Below are positions 24,665 to 33,692 of a DNA stretch of 34,502 bases, piece after piece. The stretch's first letter is position 1; each line of letters starts with the position of its first letter. The position numbers and the translations under genes were made by a program. The notes under the pieces are model-generated. The model ran no database searches. It was not told the origin of the DNA and saw only the letters and a list, made by a program, of their open reading frames with translations. The DNA is from Deltaproteobacteria bacterium (lineage in GTDB: Bacteria > Desulfobacterota > Desulfarculia > Adiutricales > Adiutricaceae): contig JAISMF010000024.1 in the NCBI GenBank assembly GCA_031276865.1, positions 1 through 34,502 on the forward strand. The letters run 5' to 3'.

Positions 24665-27445
24665 TCAGCGGCCGTACCCGAACCAGGCCCTTTTAAACCA
24701 CGGGAGGTCCCGGTAGCGGCGGAAGGCCGGCTCCAGGTAGGCGGAGGAGAAGGGAGGCCAGTAAAGGCGGTCCTCTTGGGAGGCGTCGTGGACCACGAGG
24801 TCTTTTAAGGCCGCCTCGTCCTCCCTCCAGGCGGCCCAGCGGGCGCGGGCCCAGCGGGAGCTTCCCGGAAGGGTCTTCTCCGCCTCCTCCCAGACAAGCT
24901 CCGCCCGGGCTAAGGCCAGGGCGGCCTCGTCCTTCTTTTCCGGATCCTTCGCCGGCCCCAGGGTGGATTCGGCGAGGACCAGGGCCTGTTCGGAAAGGAG
25001 CAGGGCTTCAAGCCGGAGGTCCTCCGGAGAGGATGGCTGGTCGTAGAGGGCCTGGCTTAAAAGTCGGTGGGCCAGACGGAAATAGGCCGCCTCCTCTTCG
25101 GGGGGGAGGTACCCGGAGGAGGCCGCGAGTCGCAGAAAAGAGGCCAGGCGCAACTTATGCCAGGGCGGGAGCCCCTCCGGCGGAAGGGCGTTGAAGACGC
25201 GGACCAGATAATGGTTGAGGGTGCCAGTAAGCCGTTCCCTATACGAGGTCCCGGGCCGGGAGACCCTGATGAAGTCGTCGGTTTCCAGAATCATGAGATC
25301 GGGCCCCCCGGGGCGCCGCAAGGCCTTCTCTTGGTAAAAGAGGTCCGCGGTCTTCGTGAAGGCGGCGGAAAAGTCCGGGGGGTTCCCGAAGCTTAAAAGC
25401 TCCAGACCCTCCGCGAGGGAGTCTAAAAGCGACAGAAAGGCCGCCCTCGAGTTCGGGCTGTTGAAAAGGGCGGCCCCCTCGGACATGTCCCTTTCCCAGG
25501 AGAGTCGGAGGGCCAAAGCCAGGGCGTAGGCGAAGCGGTAGGCCGGCTCGCGGGGTTTAAGGGTCGTCAAGCCTTCGCTTAGGCGGATTAAAAGATTCAC
25601 GGCCTGTTCCCTTTCCGGATTCCGGGAGCCCGCGAGGGGGCTCACGAGGTTCGCCATGCGGGAGAGATCCTCCGCGTCCGCCGTGCCGCCGGCCAGGCAG
25701 CGCTGAAAGGAGCTTAAAGCCTCCAGAGCCAGCCTGTCCGCGGCTTGGGGAATGTTTTGGGGGGGCTCCGCCGCCAAAAGTATCTCCCCCCAGGAGAGGA
25801 AGGAGGGTCCGGGAAAGGGATCCCTGGCCGCGGCCGCGCCCTGGAGCCTAAGCGCCTCGCCAAAAAGGCTTTCGAACTCCTCCGGGGAGACGGCCAGAAG
25901 GGCCGCGCTTAAGAGGGCTCCGGAGAGGGAGTTTCTTAAGGGGAGGGAATCGGGGTTCAGATCCAAGGCCTCCCGAAACAAGCTCGCGGAAAGGCGGTAG
26001 AGCTCCCTTTTTCTTTCCGCCGCATCCTCCGGGGGGAGGTTGAGGTAACGCGCTAGGCTGTTGGTTTCACGCAGGAGGTAATCCCCCAGCCGGGCGGCCG
26101 CGGCCGCCCGGTCGGGGGATTCCGCTAGATAAAGGGCGGATTTCCGCTCCGCCTCCCCGAGACGGGCGGCGAAGAGGGAGGGGTCGTTTTCCAATAAAGC
26201 CCGGCGGAAATAGGCCGCGGCGTGGCGAAACAGCACCTCCGGGTCGTCCGGGCTTTTTTTCCGCCAGCTTTGGAAAAAACGGTCCTTGAAGTTCCAGAGC
26301 GCGAGGGAGAGCTCCTTTCCCGAAACGGCGTAGTCGGCCTTCTCCAGGCGGGAGTGGAGGATGGAGAGCTCCGCCCGGCTCAAAGGGAGTTTCAGGGCGG
26401 ATTCGTAGAGGCCCAGGGCCTTTAAGAAGAGCTCGGCCTGAAACCGCGGGTCCGCTTCGGTGGCGGAGAGTTCCAAAAGGGTTCCGGCCCAGGCGTAGAG
26501 CACCCCGGCCTTGGTGAAATTCTCGCCGGCGTATCTGTTGCCGCGGCCGGGGAGGTAGACCACCGCCGGCATGCCCTCCAGATGGCTCTCGAACTCGGCC
26601 GCGGCCTCCCGCACCATCTCTTTTCTCTCGTCGCCGTAATGGTTGGAAAGGAGGAAGAGCCTCTCCTCCCAAAAAAGGGGGTTGTTGAAGGCGTTAACCC
26701 GGCCGCCTCCGTGCCTCTCCTTTAGCTCGTCCAAGCTCACCTCCCCCCGCCTCAGCCTCCCGCTCCAGGCGAGGGAGGAGAGATAGGGATCGTTCACCGG
26801 CCCCGAGGGAAGGGTCTCCTCGAAGCGTCGGAGGGCGTCCGGATCGTAGTTTTTCTCGAACTCCAGCCTGGCGCTGCGGGCGAAAAAGACCTGGGCGTCC
26901 TCCAGGCGGCTCTCCCTATCCGACGGATCGTCCGTCCATAGGGCCCTTATTTCGGAAAGCCTTCCCAGGCGGATGAAGACGGAGCCATCCTGGGGGTGGA
27001 GTCGGGAGGCCCGGAAGTAGACGATCATGGCCTTTTCCAGGTTGGAGGAGTACTCCTCCATGTCCCGATCCATGGGAAAGGTCGTGAGGACGCGCTCGCC
27101 TTCCCGGAAAAGCTCGTCTAGGGAGAGGTCCCCCGGGGCGGAAAAGTCTTCCAGGCCGCCTTCCGGCGGCGCGGGGTTCCCGGGCCGGGCCTCCGGGGCG
27201 GGGGCGCTAAGGGGTTGCGGTAAAGCTCTTGGAGCGCTTTCGGGCGCCGCCGCCGGCGAAGGAGGACCCGCGGGGTCCGCCGCCCCGAGGGGGGCGTTTC
27301 CAGGATCCGTCTTTCCGACGGGAGTCTTCCCCGATTCCTCTCCGCCTCCCGCGGGGAAGAGGGGGGGGACGAAGAGGAGGACTAGAGCCCAGATCAGGGC
27401 GGCCATGAGCCTTTTCAGTCGGGAATACGTCCGTGGCGCCTTCAT
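24665..27445 (-). CDS. Large exported helical-repeat (TPR-like) protein
   Basis: The 926-residue protein starts with a hydrophobic segment (residues ~12-32, LMAALIWALVLLFVPPLF), a signal peptide or anchor. A Pro/Ala/Gly-rich linker (33-100) follows. The rest is almost wholly helical, with many pieces of the tetratricopeptide kind, for example KAMIVYFRASRLHPQDG, YRLSASLFREALDLNPDS and ALGLYESALKLPLS. No enzymatic motif is visible. It ends in an aromatic-rich tail (LPWFKRAWFGYGR). AAAGGAAG precedes the ATG. It is probably a periplasmic scaffold or assembly protein; this is inference from fold alone. It is not tightly linked to other genes. Confidence 0.85.
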   Translation of the reverse strand: MKAPRTYSRLKRLMAALIWALVLLFVPPLFPAGGGEESGKTPVGKTDPGNAPLGAADPAGPPSPAAAPESAPRALPQPLSAPAPEARPGNPAPPEGGLEDFSAPGDLSLDELFREGERVLTTFPMDRDMEEYSSNLEKAMIVYFRASRLHPQDGSVFIRLGRLSEIRALWTDDPSDRESRLEDAQVFFARSARLEFEKNYDPDALRRFEETLPSGPVNDPYLSSLAWSGRLRRGEVSLDELKERHGGGRVNAFNNPLFWEERLFLLSNHYGDERKEMVREAAAEFESHLEGMPAVVYLPGRGNRYAGENFTKAGVLYAWAGTLLELSATEADPRFQAELFLKALGLYESALKLPLSRAELSILHSRLEKADYAVSGKELSLALWNFKDRFFQSWRKKSPDDPEVLFRHAAAYFRRALLENDPSLFAARLGEAERKSALYLAESPDRAAAAARLGDYLLRETNSLARYLNLPPEDAAERKRELYRLSASLFREALDLNPDSLPLRNSLSGALLSAALLAVSPEEFESLFGEALRLQGAAAARDPFPGPSFLSWGEILLAAEPPQNIPQAADRLALEALSSFQRCLAGGTADAEDLSRMANLVSPLAGSRNPEREQAVNLLIRLSEGLTTLKPREPAYRFAYALALALRLSWERDMSEGAALFNSPNSRAAFLSLLDSLAEGLELLSFGNPPDFSAAFTKTADLFYQEKALRRPGGPDLMILETDDFIRVSRPGTSYRERLTGTLNHYLVRVFNALPPEGLPPWHKLRLASFLRLAASSGYLPPEEEAAYFRLAHRLLSQALYDQPSSPEDLRLEALLLSEQALVLAESTLGPAKDPEKKDEAALALARAELVWEEAEKTLPGSSRWARARWAAWREDEAALKDLVVHDASQEDRLYWPPFSSAYLEPAFRRYRDLPWFKRAWFGYGR

Positions 27446-28044
27446 GCGGGCTAGCTTCCTTTGGGAATGATTTTCAGGGGGGTGATCCGTCCGAGGACCG
27501 TTTAGGAGCGGGAGAGAATGATCATAATTACGACGCGCGCGCGAAAAGTCCCCGCTGTTTTTTAATTAAGAAATGTGCTACTTAATGTGCTATATGCTAT
27601 TATTCATCCTATATTTTGTATAACGTCTCGAATATATTTTCACGACGAGACTTTTCGCGCGCGCCTCGATTATATCACCTGGCGTATCGGGTCAAGGGTC
27701 GGAAATTAAAGCGGTGGCGAAGGGGCGATTATGATGGGGGAAGCCCCCCCCAAGGGAGACGGCGGGGGACGGCCAAGGGCGTGAAATGGAAACGCGGGCG
27801 CGGTTGGAAGACGGGATAAACCCGACCTTGGAAAGGGAAAGCCGGGGAAAGGATCTTGGAGGAGGGGTAAGTTCGACAGTGAAAGGCGAAAGGCGAAAGA
27901 CGCTAAGCGAACATGGAAACGAAAAAAATGGAAAAGGAATTTTGGGATAATCGTCCCGGCGGTGAAATAGGGGAAAAAAAACGAAAGCGGAGGCGAACAT
28001 CTTCGTTTGGTTTTAGTAATTTTTATCCGCCGGGGTGATGATTT
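27446..28044. other. Gap with an inverted-repeat element, no gene
   Basis: After the element at 27535-27664 the sequence is purine-rich on the given strand (GGAAAG, GGCGAA runs) and shows no recognisable gene. Confidence 0.55.
27535..27664 (-). repeat. Inverted-repeat (MITE-like) element, isolated copy B
   Basis: GCGCGCGCGAAAAGTC (27535-27550) and GACTTTTCGCGCGCGC (27649-27664) are perfect 16-bp inverted repeats around a ~98-bp AT-rich core. Read on the minus strand the core has TATACAAAATATAGGAT, as in array unit 21055-21197, so this copy lies in the opposite orientation. It is the best-preserved copy. I see no clear target-site duplication. Confidence 0.8.
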
Positions 28045-28209
28045 ATGAAAATTTCAACCGGCGGTATCGAAACGCTTATTTTTTCCGTCCGTCATGAAGC
28101 GGAAAATATTAAGGGGGACAGCGGGTTTTGGAAAAACCGCTATACCGACGGTTCAACGAAAGATGGTTGGAAGCCGTTTAATTTCAAGTTCGGAAAACAG
28201 GTCGCCTAA
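28045..28209 (+). CDS. Possible 54-residue hypothetical protein
   Basis: An ATG preceded by GGGGTGA opens a 54-codon frame with ordinary amino-acid usage (it starts MKISTGGIETLIF and ends FKFGKQVA). No family is recognised. It lies 200 bases upstream of the broken HicB-like gene but does not look like HicA. It may be a remnant of a longer gene. Confidence 0.25.
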   Translation: MKISTGGIETLIFSVRHEAENIKGDSGFWKNRYTDGSTKDGWKPFNFKFGKQVA

Positions 28210-28407
28210 ACCATAGTGAAAAAACGAGCCGGGTGAATTTTCCACCCAGCCCGCGCCACCGGCGTCAAACTTGTTTAAAACGGTGATTGTAAAAAAAGAA
28301 GGGGCGGCGGCCGATAGTTTGAAATTTCAGCGGATAAGGACTTTGAAAGCTTCAAATGACAAACCGGAGCGGATTTTTTAATCCGCGGCGCCTGATTAAC
28401 GACGATT

Positions 28408-28740
28408 ATGAAAAAAAACCACCCGGCGATATTTTTTGAAGATGCGAAAGGCGCGGTCTACCGCGCGCGCGTTTTGGATTTACCTAAGGTCGCGTTCCGG
28501 AAGGCGAAAGATTTAAGGGCCGTGTTTTTCATGGTCGAAGAAGCGGTGAAAGGATCTCTCCAAGATGAAATCGAAGGCGACAAGTAGTTTTCGATATCCA
28601 GGAAGACCGCGGGAAGTTTTAGCGGCGGATTTTTAAGGGAGACGACGTCCCTTTTCCGGAACTAATCGCTGTCACGTTAGAGAAAAACGAACCGTCCAAT
28701 TCCAATTCGTCTTCGCCGCCGGACGCTCTTTTGGCGGGCT
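28408..28740 (+). pseudogene. Broken HicB-like antitoxin gene
   Basis: The ATG at 28408 opens a 59-codon frame that fits the start of a HicB domain: HPAIFFEDAKGAVYRARV, then LDLPKV, then MVEEAVKGSLQDEI. It stops at 28585-28587. In another frame, from about 28623, the text GDDVPFPELIAVTLEKNE fits the segment that normally follows (an acidic residue pair, then IP-P). The gene therefore seems split by a frameshift and stops. HicB proteins are usually near 130 residues and neutralise the HicA mRNA interferase. No hicA was found next to it, so this would be a decayed toxin-antitoxin locus. The match is by pattern only. Confidence 0.4.
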
Positions 28741-29173
28741 TTGGTAAATTATCCGCGGGCGAAAGGCGTGGCCGTCGGCCGGACGATAAACGCTGCCCTC
28801 TTGGAATATCCGGATCGGAACCGGGGCCTGGACTAGAAAAACGAATTTATCTTTCCCCCAATCGTTTTCACTCACAGTCGTCCCTATTTCAAGCGGCCGT
28901 TTTTTCACCCGGCCGGGGGCTTTCGTTTCCGCTTGTTTTTTCGGGCGCCTCAAGTTTTCCCATCCGTTCGCGTTTCCGAGGCGCGTCCGCTCGCGGCGCC
29001 GGGAAAAAGAATCCTTTTTCCGGTTGACTCTGACGGGTTTTAGGGGCCGTCCGCCTCAGGCGTCGAAAAAGGTTTCGAAAAAAGGCGCTGGAAATGAAAA
29101 GCCCGCGGAAAATAAAAAAACGGCTGGTAACCCGCCGCTTTCACCCGCCTTTTAGCCGGAAACCCCGATTTTT
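28741..29173. other. Gap downstream of prmC
   Basis: A frame stays open to 29027 but its Ser/Pro/Arg-rich translation looks like shadow coding. No clear terminator of the rpmE-prmC operon was found: hairpin-like GC pieces near 29110-29150 lack a proper T-run on the minus strand. Confidence 0.5.
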
Positions 29174-30055
29174 TCAGGCTTTTTTCACCGCCACCAGGAC
29201 GCGGTCCTTTTTGGAAAAATCCTTCACCGCCTCCAGCGGCTCCAGGCCGGCTTTCTCCGCTACGTCTCTAAGGGGCGCGTATTGGGAGGGGTCGATTTCC
29301 AGAAGGATGGCGCCTTTGGGCCGCAGCTTTTCTCCGGCCTGTTGTAAAAGCCGGGAGGTGAGCCTCATGCCGTCGGGACCGCCGTCCAAGGCCGAGAGGG
29401 GTTCGAAGGCGAAGACGTCCGGCGGGAGCTTTTCAAGGTCTCCGGAGGGGATGTAGGGGAGGTTCGCGCAGACGAGGTCGAAGGCGGGGGATTCGAAGGG
29501 GGCGTCTAGCAGGTCTCCTTCATGGAAGGAGACCTTGTCTTGGAGCTTTAAAAGCCGGGCGTTCTCTTCCGCGAGCGCCAAGGCCTCGAGGGACGCGTCC
29601 GAGGCCTCGATTACGGCGTTCGGGAAATGCGCGGCGAGGCTGAGGGCGACCGCCCCCGAGCCGCAGCCCACGTCGCAGACCGCGGGGGCGCCGTCGGGCA
29701 GGGTTTTGAGGATGGCCAGGGCCTCGTCCACCAGGTGCTCGGTTTCCGGGCGGGGGATGAGGGCGCGCTTGTCCGTCTTGAAGCTTATCCCGTAGAACTC
29801 CTTTTCCCCCAGGATGTAGGCCGCCGGCTCATGGCGCCCCCGGCGCCGCACCAGCTCCCGGTAGGCGTCCACCTGCTTAGGGGTCAGGGGTTTTTCGAAG
29901 TTTATGTAGAGGCTCACCCGGGGAAGACCTAGGACCCGGGCCAAAAGGAGTTCGGCGTCCAGGCGGGGGGAGGAGTCCGGATTTTTTTTCGCCAGGAAAT
30001 CCACCGTGACATTCAAGATGTCGGAGAGGATCCATTCTTTCTCCGGCTCCGTCAC
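29174..30055 (-). CDS. prmC: Release-factor glutamine methyltransferase PrmC (HemK)
   Basis: The 293-residue SAM-dependent enzyme methylates the glutamine of the GGQ motif in RF1 and RF2. The N-terminal helical domain binds the release factor. The linker carries [13 protein letters not shown] and [15 protein letters not shown], both diagnostic. SAM motif I is [16 protein letters not shown] (127-142). The catalytic motif, usually NPPY, reads NLPY here (198-201), a variant I believe also occurs in other PrmC proteins. The start is a GTG overlapping the prfA stop by four bases (GTGA), so the two are translated together. It is the last gene of the rpmE operon. Confidence 0.95.
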   Translation of the reverse strand: MTEPEKEWILSDILNVTVDFLAKKNPDSSPRLDAELLLARVLGLPRVSLYINFEKPLTPKQVDAYRELVRRRGRHEPAAYILGEKEFYGISFKTDKRALIPRPETEHLVDEALAILKTLPDGAPAVCDVGCGSGAVALSLAAHFPNAVIEASDASLEALALAEENARLLKLQDKVSFHEGDLLDAPFESPAFDLVCANLPYIPSGDLEKLPPDVFAFEPLSALDGGPDGMRLTSRLLQQAGEKLRPKGAILLEIDPSQYAPLRDVAEKAGLEPLEAVKDFSKKDRVLVAVKKA

Positions 30056-31143
30056 AGGGAGGCGGCCTTTCCCATGGCGAGCTCCCGGGCCTGGAAAAAG
30101 GAGCCCACGGTGGAGATGATTTCGTCCAAATCCCCGTCCATGACCGAGCTTAGGCGGTAGAGGGTGAGGTTAACCCGATGGTCGGTCAAGCGTCCCTGGG
30201 GGAAGTTGTAGGTGCGGATCCTCTCCGAGCGGTCGCCCGAGCCCACCTGTTCTTTGCGGTCCGAGGCTATTTTCTTCTGCCGCTCGTTTTCCGCCCGGCT
30301 TAAAAGCCTCGCCCGTAAAACCGTCATGGCCTTGATTTTGTTCTTCAGCTGGGATTTCTCGTCTTGGCAGGTGACGACCAAGCCCGTGGGGAGGTGGGTT
30401 ATCCGGACGGCGGAGTCCGTCGTGTTCACGCTCTGTCCGCCGGGGCCCGAGGAGCGGAAGACGTCCACCTTGATTTCCTCGGGTTTGATGTCCACCTCCA
30501 CCTCCTCCGCCTCGGGGAGCACCGCCACGGTGCAGGCCGAGGTGTGGATGCGGCCCTGGGTTTCGGTCACCGGCACCCTCTGCACCCGGTGCACGCCGGA
30601 TTCGTGCTTCAACAGGGAGTAAACCTTATCGCCTTTGAGCAGGAAGATCACCTCCTTGTAGCCGGAATCCGGGCTGGGGCTCATGGAGAGTATTTCCGTC
30701 TTCCAGCCCCGGCGCTCGGCGAAGCGGGTGTACATGCGGTAGAGGTCGCCCGCGAAGATGGCGGCCTCGTCTCCTCCGGTGCCGGCCCGAATCTCCACCA
30801 CGGTGTTCTTCTCGTCGTTTGGATCCTTAGGCAACAGGAGGAAGGCCAGATCCTCCTCCAAAGCGCTCTTGGTTTTGAGGATGTTCTCCATATCCTCCTG
30901 GGCGAGCTCCCTTATTTCGGGATTATGGTCGTTTAAAAGCTCCTTCGCCTCGGAAAGCTCTTCGCTTTTTTTAACGAGCTCCCTCCAGACGCCGGTAAGG
31001 CGGGTGAGGTCGTGGAGCTCGCGCACAAGCGCGGGGTATTCCCGGCTTTTCAAGATCTTGGGGTCCGAGACGCTTCGCTCTAAAAGCTCGCGCTTCTCCT
31101 CAAGTTTTTGGAGCTGCTCTAGTTGTAGGTCGTCGTCGAACAT
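30052..31143 (-). CDS. prfA: Peptide chain release factor 1
   Basis: RF1 ends translation at UAA and UAG. The 363-residue protein has the codon-recognition motif PVT (191-193) in [18 protein letters not shown], where RF2 would have SPF. The peptidyl-hydrolysis motif GGQ is at 235-237 in [35 protein letters not shown] is the usual C-terminal block. Its first 25 bases overlap the end of the DUF1385 gene, and its last four overlap prmC, so the operon is tightly coupled. Confidence 0.98.
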   Translation of the reverse strand: MFDDDLQLEQLQKLEEKRELLERSVSDPKILKSREYPALVRELHDLTRLTGVWRELVKKSEELSEAKELLNDHNPEIRELAQEDMENILKTKSALEEDLAFLLLPKDPNDEKNTVVEIRAGTGGDEAAIFAGDLYRMYTRFAERRGWKTEILSMSPSPDSGYKEVIFLLKGDKVYSLLKHESGVHRVQRVPVTETQGRIHTSACTVAVLPEAEEVEVDIKPEEIKVDVFRSSGPGGQSVNTTDSAVRITHLPTGLVVTCQDEKSQLKNKIKAMTVLRARLLSRAENERQKKIASDRKEQVGSGDRSERIRTYNFPQGRLTDHRVNLTLYRLSSVMDGDLDEIISTVGSFFQARELAMGKAASL

Positions 31144-32264
31144 GCCCGTTCACCAAAGGAGGCGTCCGCGGACGAAACGTCCGCGGACGTGGCGGTTTCC
31201 AGGTTCAAGGCCTCCCTCAAGGCCTTGAGCGCCACCTCCAGCTGGGAGTCGTCGGTCTCCCGGGTGGTGAGGCGCTGGATTAAAAGCCCGGGGAAGATCA
31301 TCACCCGCCAGATGAGCGAGCTTTTGGGCTTGCCCGCCCGGCGGCTGATCTCGTAGGAGAGGCCGGCTAGAGGAAAGGTCAGAAGGATTTTCAGGAGGGC
31401 CGCCGGAAGGGTCCGGAAGAGAAAGCTCTCCCCCCGGGGAAAGGGGATTAAGGGAAAGACCGCGGCGAAGAAAATCACGCTCAAGGCGAGAAGCAGGAAG
31501 ATGAAGGCCGTGCCGCAGCGGGGGTGCCACAGCGGAAAGTGCCTTGCCATGACGGGCTCCAAAGGAAGCCCCGCCTCCCAGGCGTAGATGGCCCGGTGCT
31601 CGGCGCCGTGGTAGGAGTAGACCCTTTTAATCTCGGGTATCTTTCCGATGCCCCAGACGTAGGCCAAAAAGAAGAGGAACTTGACGGCTCCGTCCAGGAG
31701 GTGGAAGGCTAGGTTCGCCTCGTCGAAGCCCAGAAAGCTTCCCGCGGCGAGGGCGAGGAAGTGCGGGAGGGCGATGAAGATCAGCGCCGCGAGGATGAGG
31801 CTCAGGCTCACGGTGAGGAAAAGGGATAGGCCTCCCAGGGAGTCTTCTTTCTTGGTCGCTTTTCCGCTCGGAGACGCTCCGGATTCTATTTCCGCTCCGT
31901 TTCCGGAAGGCTTAGGGGGATCCTTGGGCTCCTTCGCGGCCCCATCGGCGTTTCCCAGGACGGCCGCCGAGTAGTCCAGGGCCCGGTAGCCTATAATCAG
32001 GGATTCGAAGAGGGTGGCGACGCCTCTGATAAAGGGGAGTCCCCAGAATTTGGAGCGCCGGGTCAAAGAGACGTGATCCTCCACCCGGGAGACGATTTCA
32101 CCCGTGGAAAGGCGCACGTCCACCGACCAGCGCCGGGGGCCCCGCATCATGACGCCCTCCAGAACCGCCTGCCCGCCCACGTTCTCCCGTTCCGGAGCCT
32201 TGGCTAGAAGGAGGGATATGGAGAGGGCCTTAAGAGCGCTAAAGCGGGAAAGGCCGGAAGGCAT
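31119..32264 (-). CDS. DUF1385 family polytopic membrane protein
   Basis: This 381-residue inner-membrane protein is a conserved partner of rpmE and prfA in many bacteria; its biochemical role is not known to me. Family signatures are [15 protein letters not shown] (29-43), [13 protein letters not shown] (218-230) and [10 protein letters not shown] (247-256). About four hydrophobic segments lie at ~145-178, 190-206, 252-275 and 285-305. A poorly conserved Lys/Pro/Ser linker (104-142) and a long Ser/Ala tail are less typical. Its ATG follows the rpmE stop without a gap (TAGATG), with AAGGCGG inside rpmE as the ribosome site. Confidence 0.93.
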   Translation of the reverse strand: MPSGLSRFSALKALSISLLLAKAPERENVGGQAVLEGVMMRGPRRWSVDVRLSTGEIVSRVEDHVSLTRRSKFWGLPFIRGVATLFESLIIGYRALDYSAAVLGNADGAAKEPKDPPKPSGNGAEIESGASPSGKATKKEDSLGGLSLFLTVSLSLILAALIFIALPHFLALAAGSFLGFDEANLAFHLLDGAVKFLFFLAYVWGIGKIPEIKRVYSYHGAEHRAIYAWEAGLPLEPVMARHFPLWHPRCGTAFIFLLLALSVIFFAAVFPLIPFPRGESFLFRTLPAALLKILLTFPLAGLSYEISRRAGKPKSSLIWRVMIFPGLLIQRLTTRETDDSQLEVALKALREALNLETATSADVSSADASFGERACSTTTYN

Positions 32265-32495
32265 CTATTTAGCCGCCTTTTTCCCCATGGGTTTGGGGGC
32301 CTGGGCGTATTTGCGCTGGAAGCGCTCCACGCGGCCGGCGGTGTCCACCAGCTTCTGTTTGCCGGTGAAGAAGGGGTGGCAGGCGGAGCAGATCTCCACC
32401 TTGATGTCGTCCAAAGTCGAGCCGGTGGTGAAGACGTTGCCGCAGGCGCAGACGGCCTTAACTTCTTTGAACTGGGGATGTATCTCTTTTTTCAT
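32265..32495 (-). CDS. rpmE: 50S ribosomal protein L31, zinc-binding form
   Basis: The 76-residue protein is bacterial L31 of the C+ type, starting [20 protein letters not shown]. The zinc ligands are C16, C18, C36 and C39. [20 protein letters not shown] is the usual C-terminal block, followed by a short Lys-rich tail. It is the first gene of the operon rpmE - DUF1385 - prfA - prmC. rho, which often precedes rpmE in related bacteria, is not present. A palindrome at 32497-32509 covers its ribosome-binding region. Confidence 0.97.
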   Translation of the reverse strand: MKKEIHPQFKEVKAVCACGNVFTTGSTLDDIKVEICSACHPFFTGKQKLVDTAGRVERFQRKYAQAPKPMGKKAAK

Positions 32496-32496
32496 T

Positions 32497-32518
32497 TTCG
32501 GGCCCCGAAGAAGCTTCT
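32497..32518 (-). promoter_or_regulatory. Palindromes over the rpmE ribosome-binding region
   Basis: TTCGGGCCCCGAA (32497-32509) is a perfect palindrome around one base, ending two bases before the rpmE ATG. AGAAGCTTCT (32509-32518) is another perfect palindrome directly upstream. Either could fold in the leader or bind a repressor. L31 leaders are known to be autoregulated in several bacteria, but this one matches no leader I can name. Confidence 0.35.
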
Positions 32519-32560
32519 GATCGGATTGGGTTCCAACAGAAATATATATTAGAGAAAATT

Positions 32561-32589
32561 ATTATAAAATAGCCTATAAAGACTAAAAA
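32561..32589 (-). promoter_or_regulatory. Possible promoter of the rpmE operon
   Basis: On the minus strand a perfect TATAAT (32561-32566) lies ~65 bases upstream of rpmE. The hexamer 17 bases further up is TTTTTA (32584-32589), a poor -35. The AT-rich setting within otherwise GC-rich sequence supports a promoter here. Confidence 0.4.
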
Positions 32590-33692
32590 AGCCCAAAATG
32601 AAACGTTTCAGGCTCAAGCGAAGGCGCCGGATAAAGCCTTGGCGCGATCCGACCGCATATTAAAGCACAGAGGCCGGCTGATTGCAAGAAAAGCCGCGGG
32701 CCGCCGGGCCGCCGCCGCGGCCCTGGGTTCCGGGGAAGAGGGGGGTTCCGTTTAGGATCCGGCGCCCGTGTCGAAGGACGCGTCTTGGAATAGATAGTGA
32801 GGAACGCGTAGGGTTTGTTTTAAAAAAAGGGAATTTTCCGCTGTATCAATATTGATAATAGTTGCTATTACAATTTAATAAAATAATGATAATATTTTTT
32901 TAAATATATTATAATAATAAATATTATATATAATATATTAACAAGTCATAACTAGTGTCCTAAATAAAAATTCACCTGTTTTCTAATGCGAGATATAGAT
33001 AATTAGTTTCATATATCATGATAGATAGTATAAAACAGATGATATCGCTGGCATATTCACAGATAGGGGCTTTCAGGGTAGTTTTGGCGCGGGAGCTTCG
33101 AAAGGCTGAATATACGCGGGCTTCAGGCGATACTTTGAAGAGTTGAGCCCGCGTTTAGGACGCTAGTGATAAGTTATAAATAATGTGGAAAAATTTAAAT
33201 CTTTTCTTTTACATCAATCCGACAACATATCGCGGCCAACCCCTTTTAAATCCGAATTCAGGGTGGCGGCCGACCGACGAAGCGATAATTCCGGTTCCCG
33301 GACGCTTCATCGCGCGTAGTCCTTCAATCGCGGGAAAAAAATTAGTCGCGGCTAATTCATTATCGCCGTAATTTTAGGGCGCGCGGCCGTTCTCGCTTTA
33401 CGCCGCTAAATCTTCCGCGGTAAGTCGAACCAAGGGGTCGGGTTTCGACGAAGTTTAAAGTGAAAAAGCGAAACCGTTCCTTTTTCAGCGGGAGCGGCTT
33501 TCAATCGGCCGCAGGTTTGAATTAGGGGAATATTTGGCGCATGTGGGATCCGGCGGGAAGTTCCGGACTTAGGGTGAAAGCCCCTCGAGGCGGAACCCGC
33601 GGGCTTACGCCTGAAGCCTCAAAACTTGCCTCCACATTTTCGGGAGGTTAAGTCGCGTTTAACGGCGAATTAAAAACTGAAAAACGACCCTG
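32590..33692. other. Gap with an extremely AT-rich tract, no gene
   Basis: Bases ~32840-33050 are among the most AT-rich of the window, with long TAATATTATAA-type runs, next to GC-rich sequence on the left. A hairpin CGCGGGCT / AGCCCGCG lies at 33115-33153. The short frame at 33183-33371 has no family signature. No gene can be supported. Confidence 0.6.
33115..33153. other. Stable hairpin in the AT-rich gap
   Basis: CGCGGGCT (33115-33122) pairs with AGCCCGCG (33146-33153), and the next bases TCA/TGA extend the stem past a bulge. It could be part of a small RNA or a repeat. There is no T-run directly after it on the given strand beyond TTT. Confidence 0.35.

Noticed and set aside
28731..29027. 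98-codon plus-strand gene
   Set aside because: Only its first part continues the HicB-like text; the rest is Ser/Pro/Arg-rich and overlaps nothing conserved, so it is treated as the tail of a pseudogene frame.
33540..33640. Second group II intron fragment
   Set aside because: GGGTGAAAGCCC recalls an intron element, but the surrounding sequence shows no further ribozyme or RT signature.
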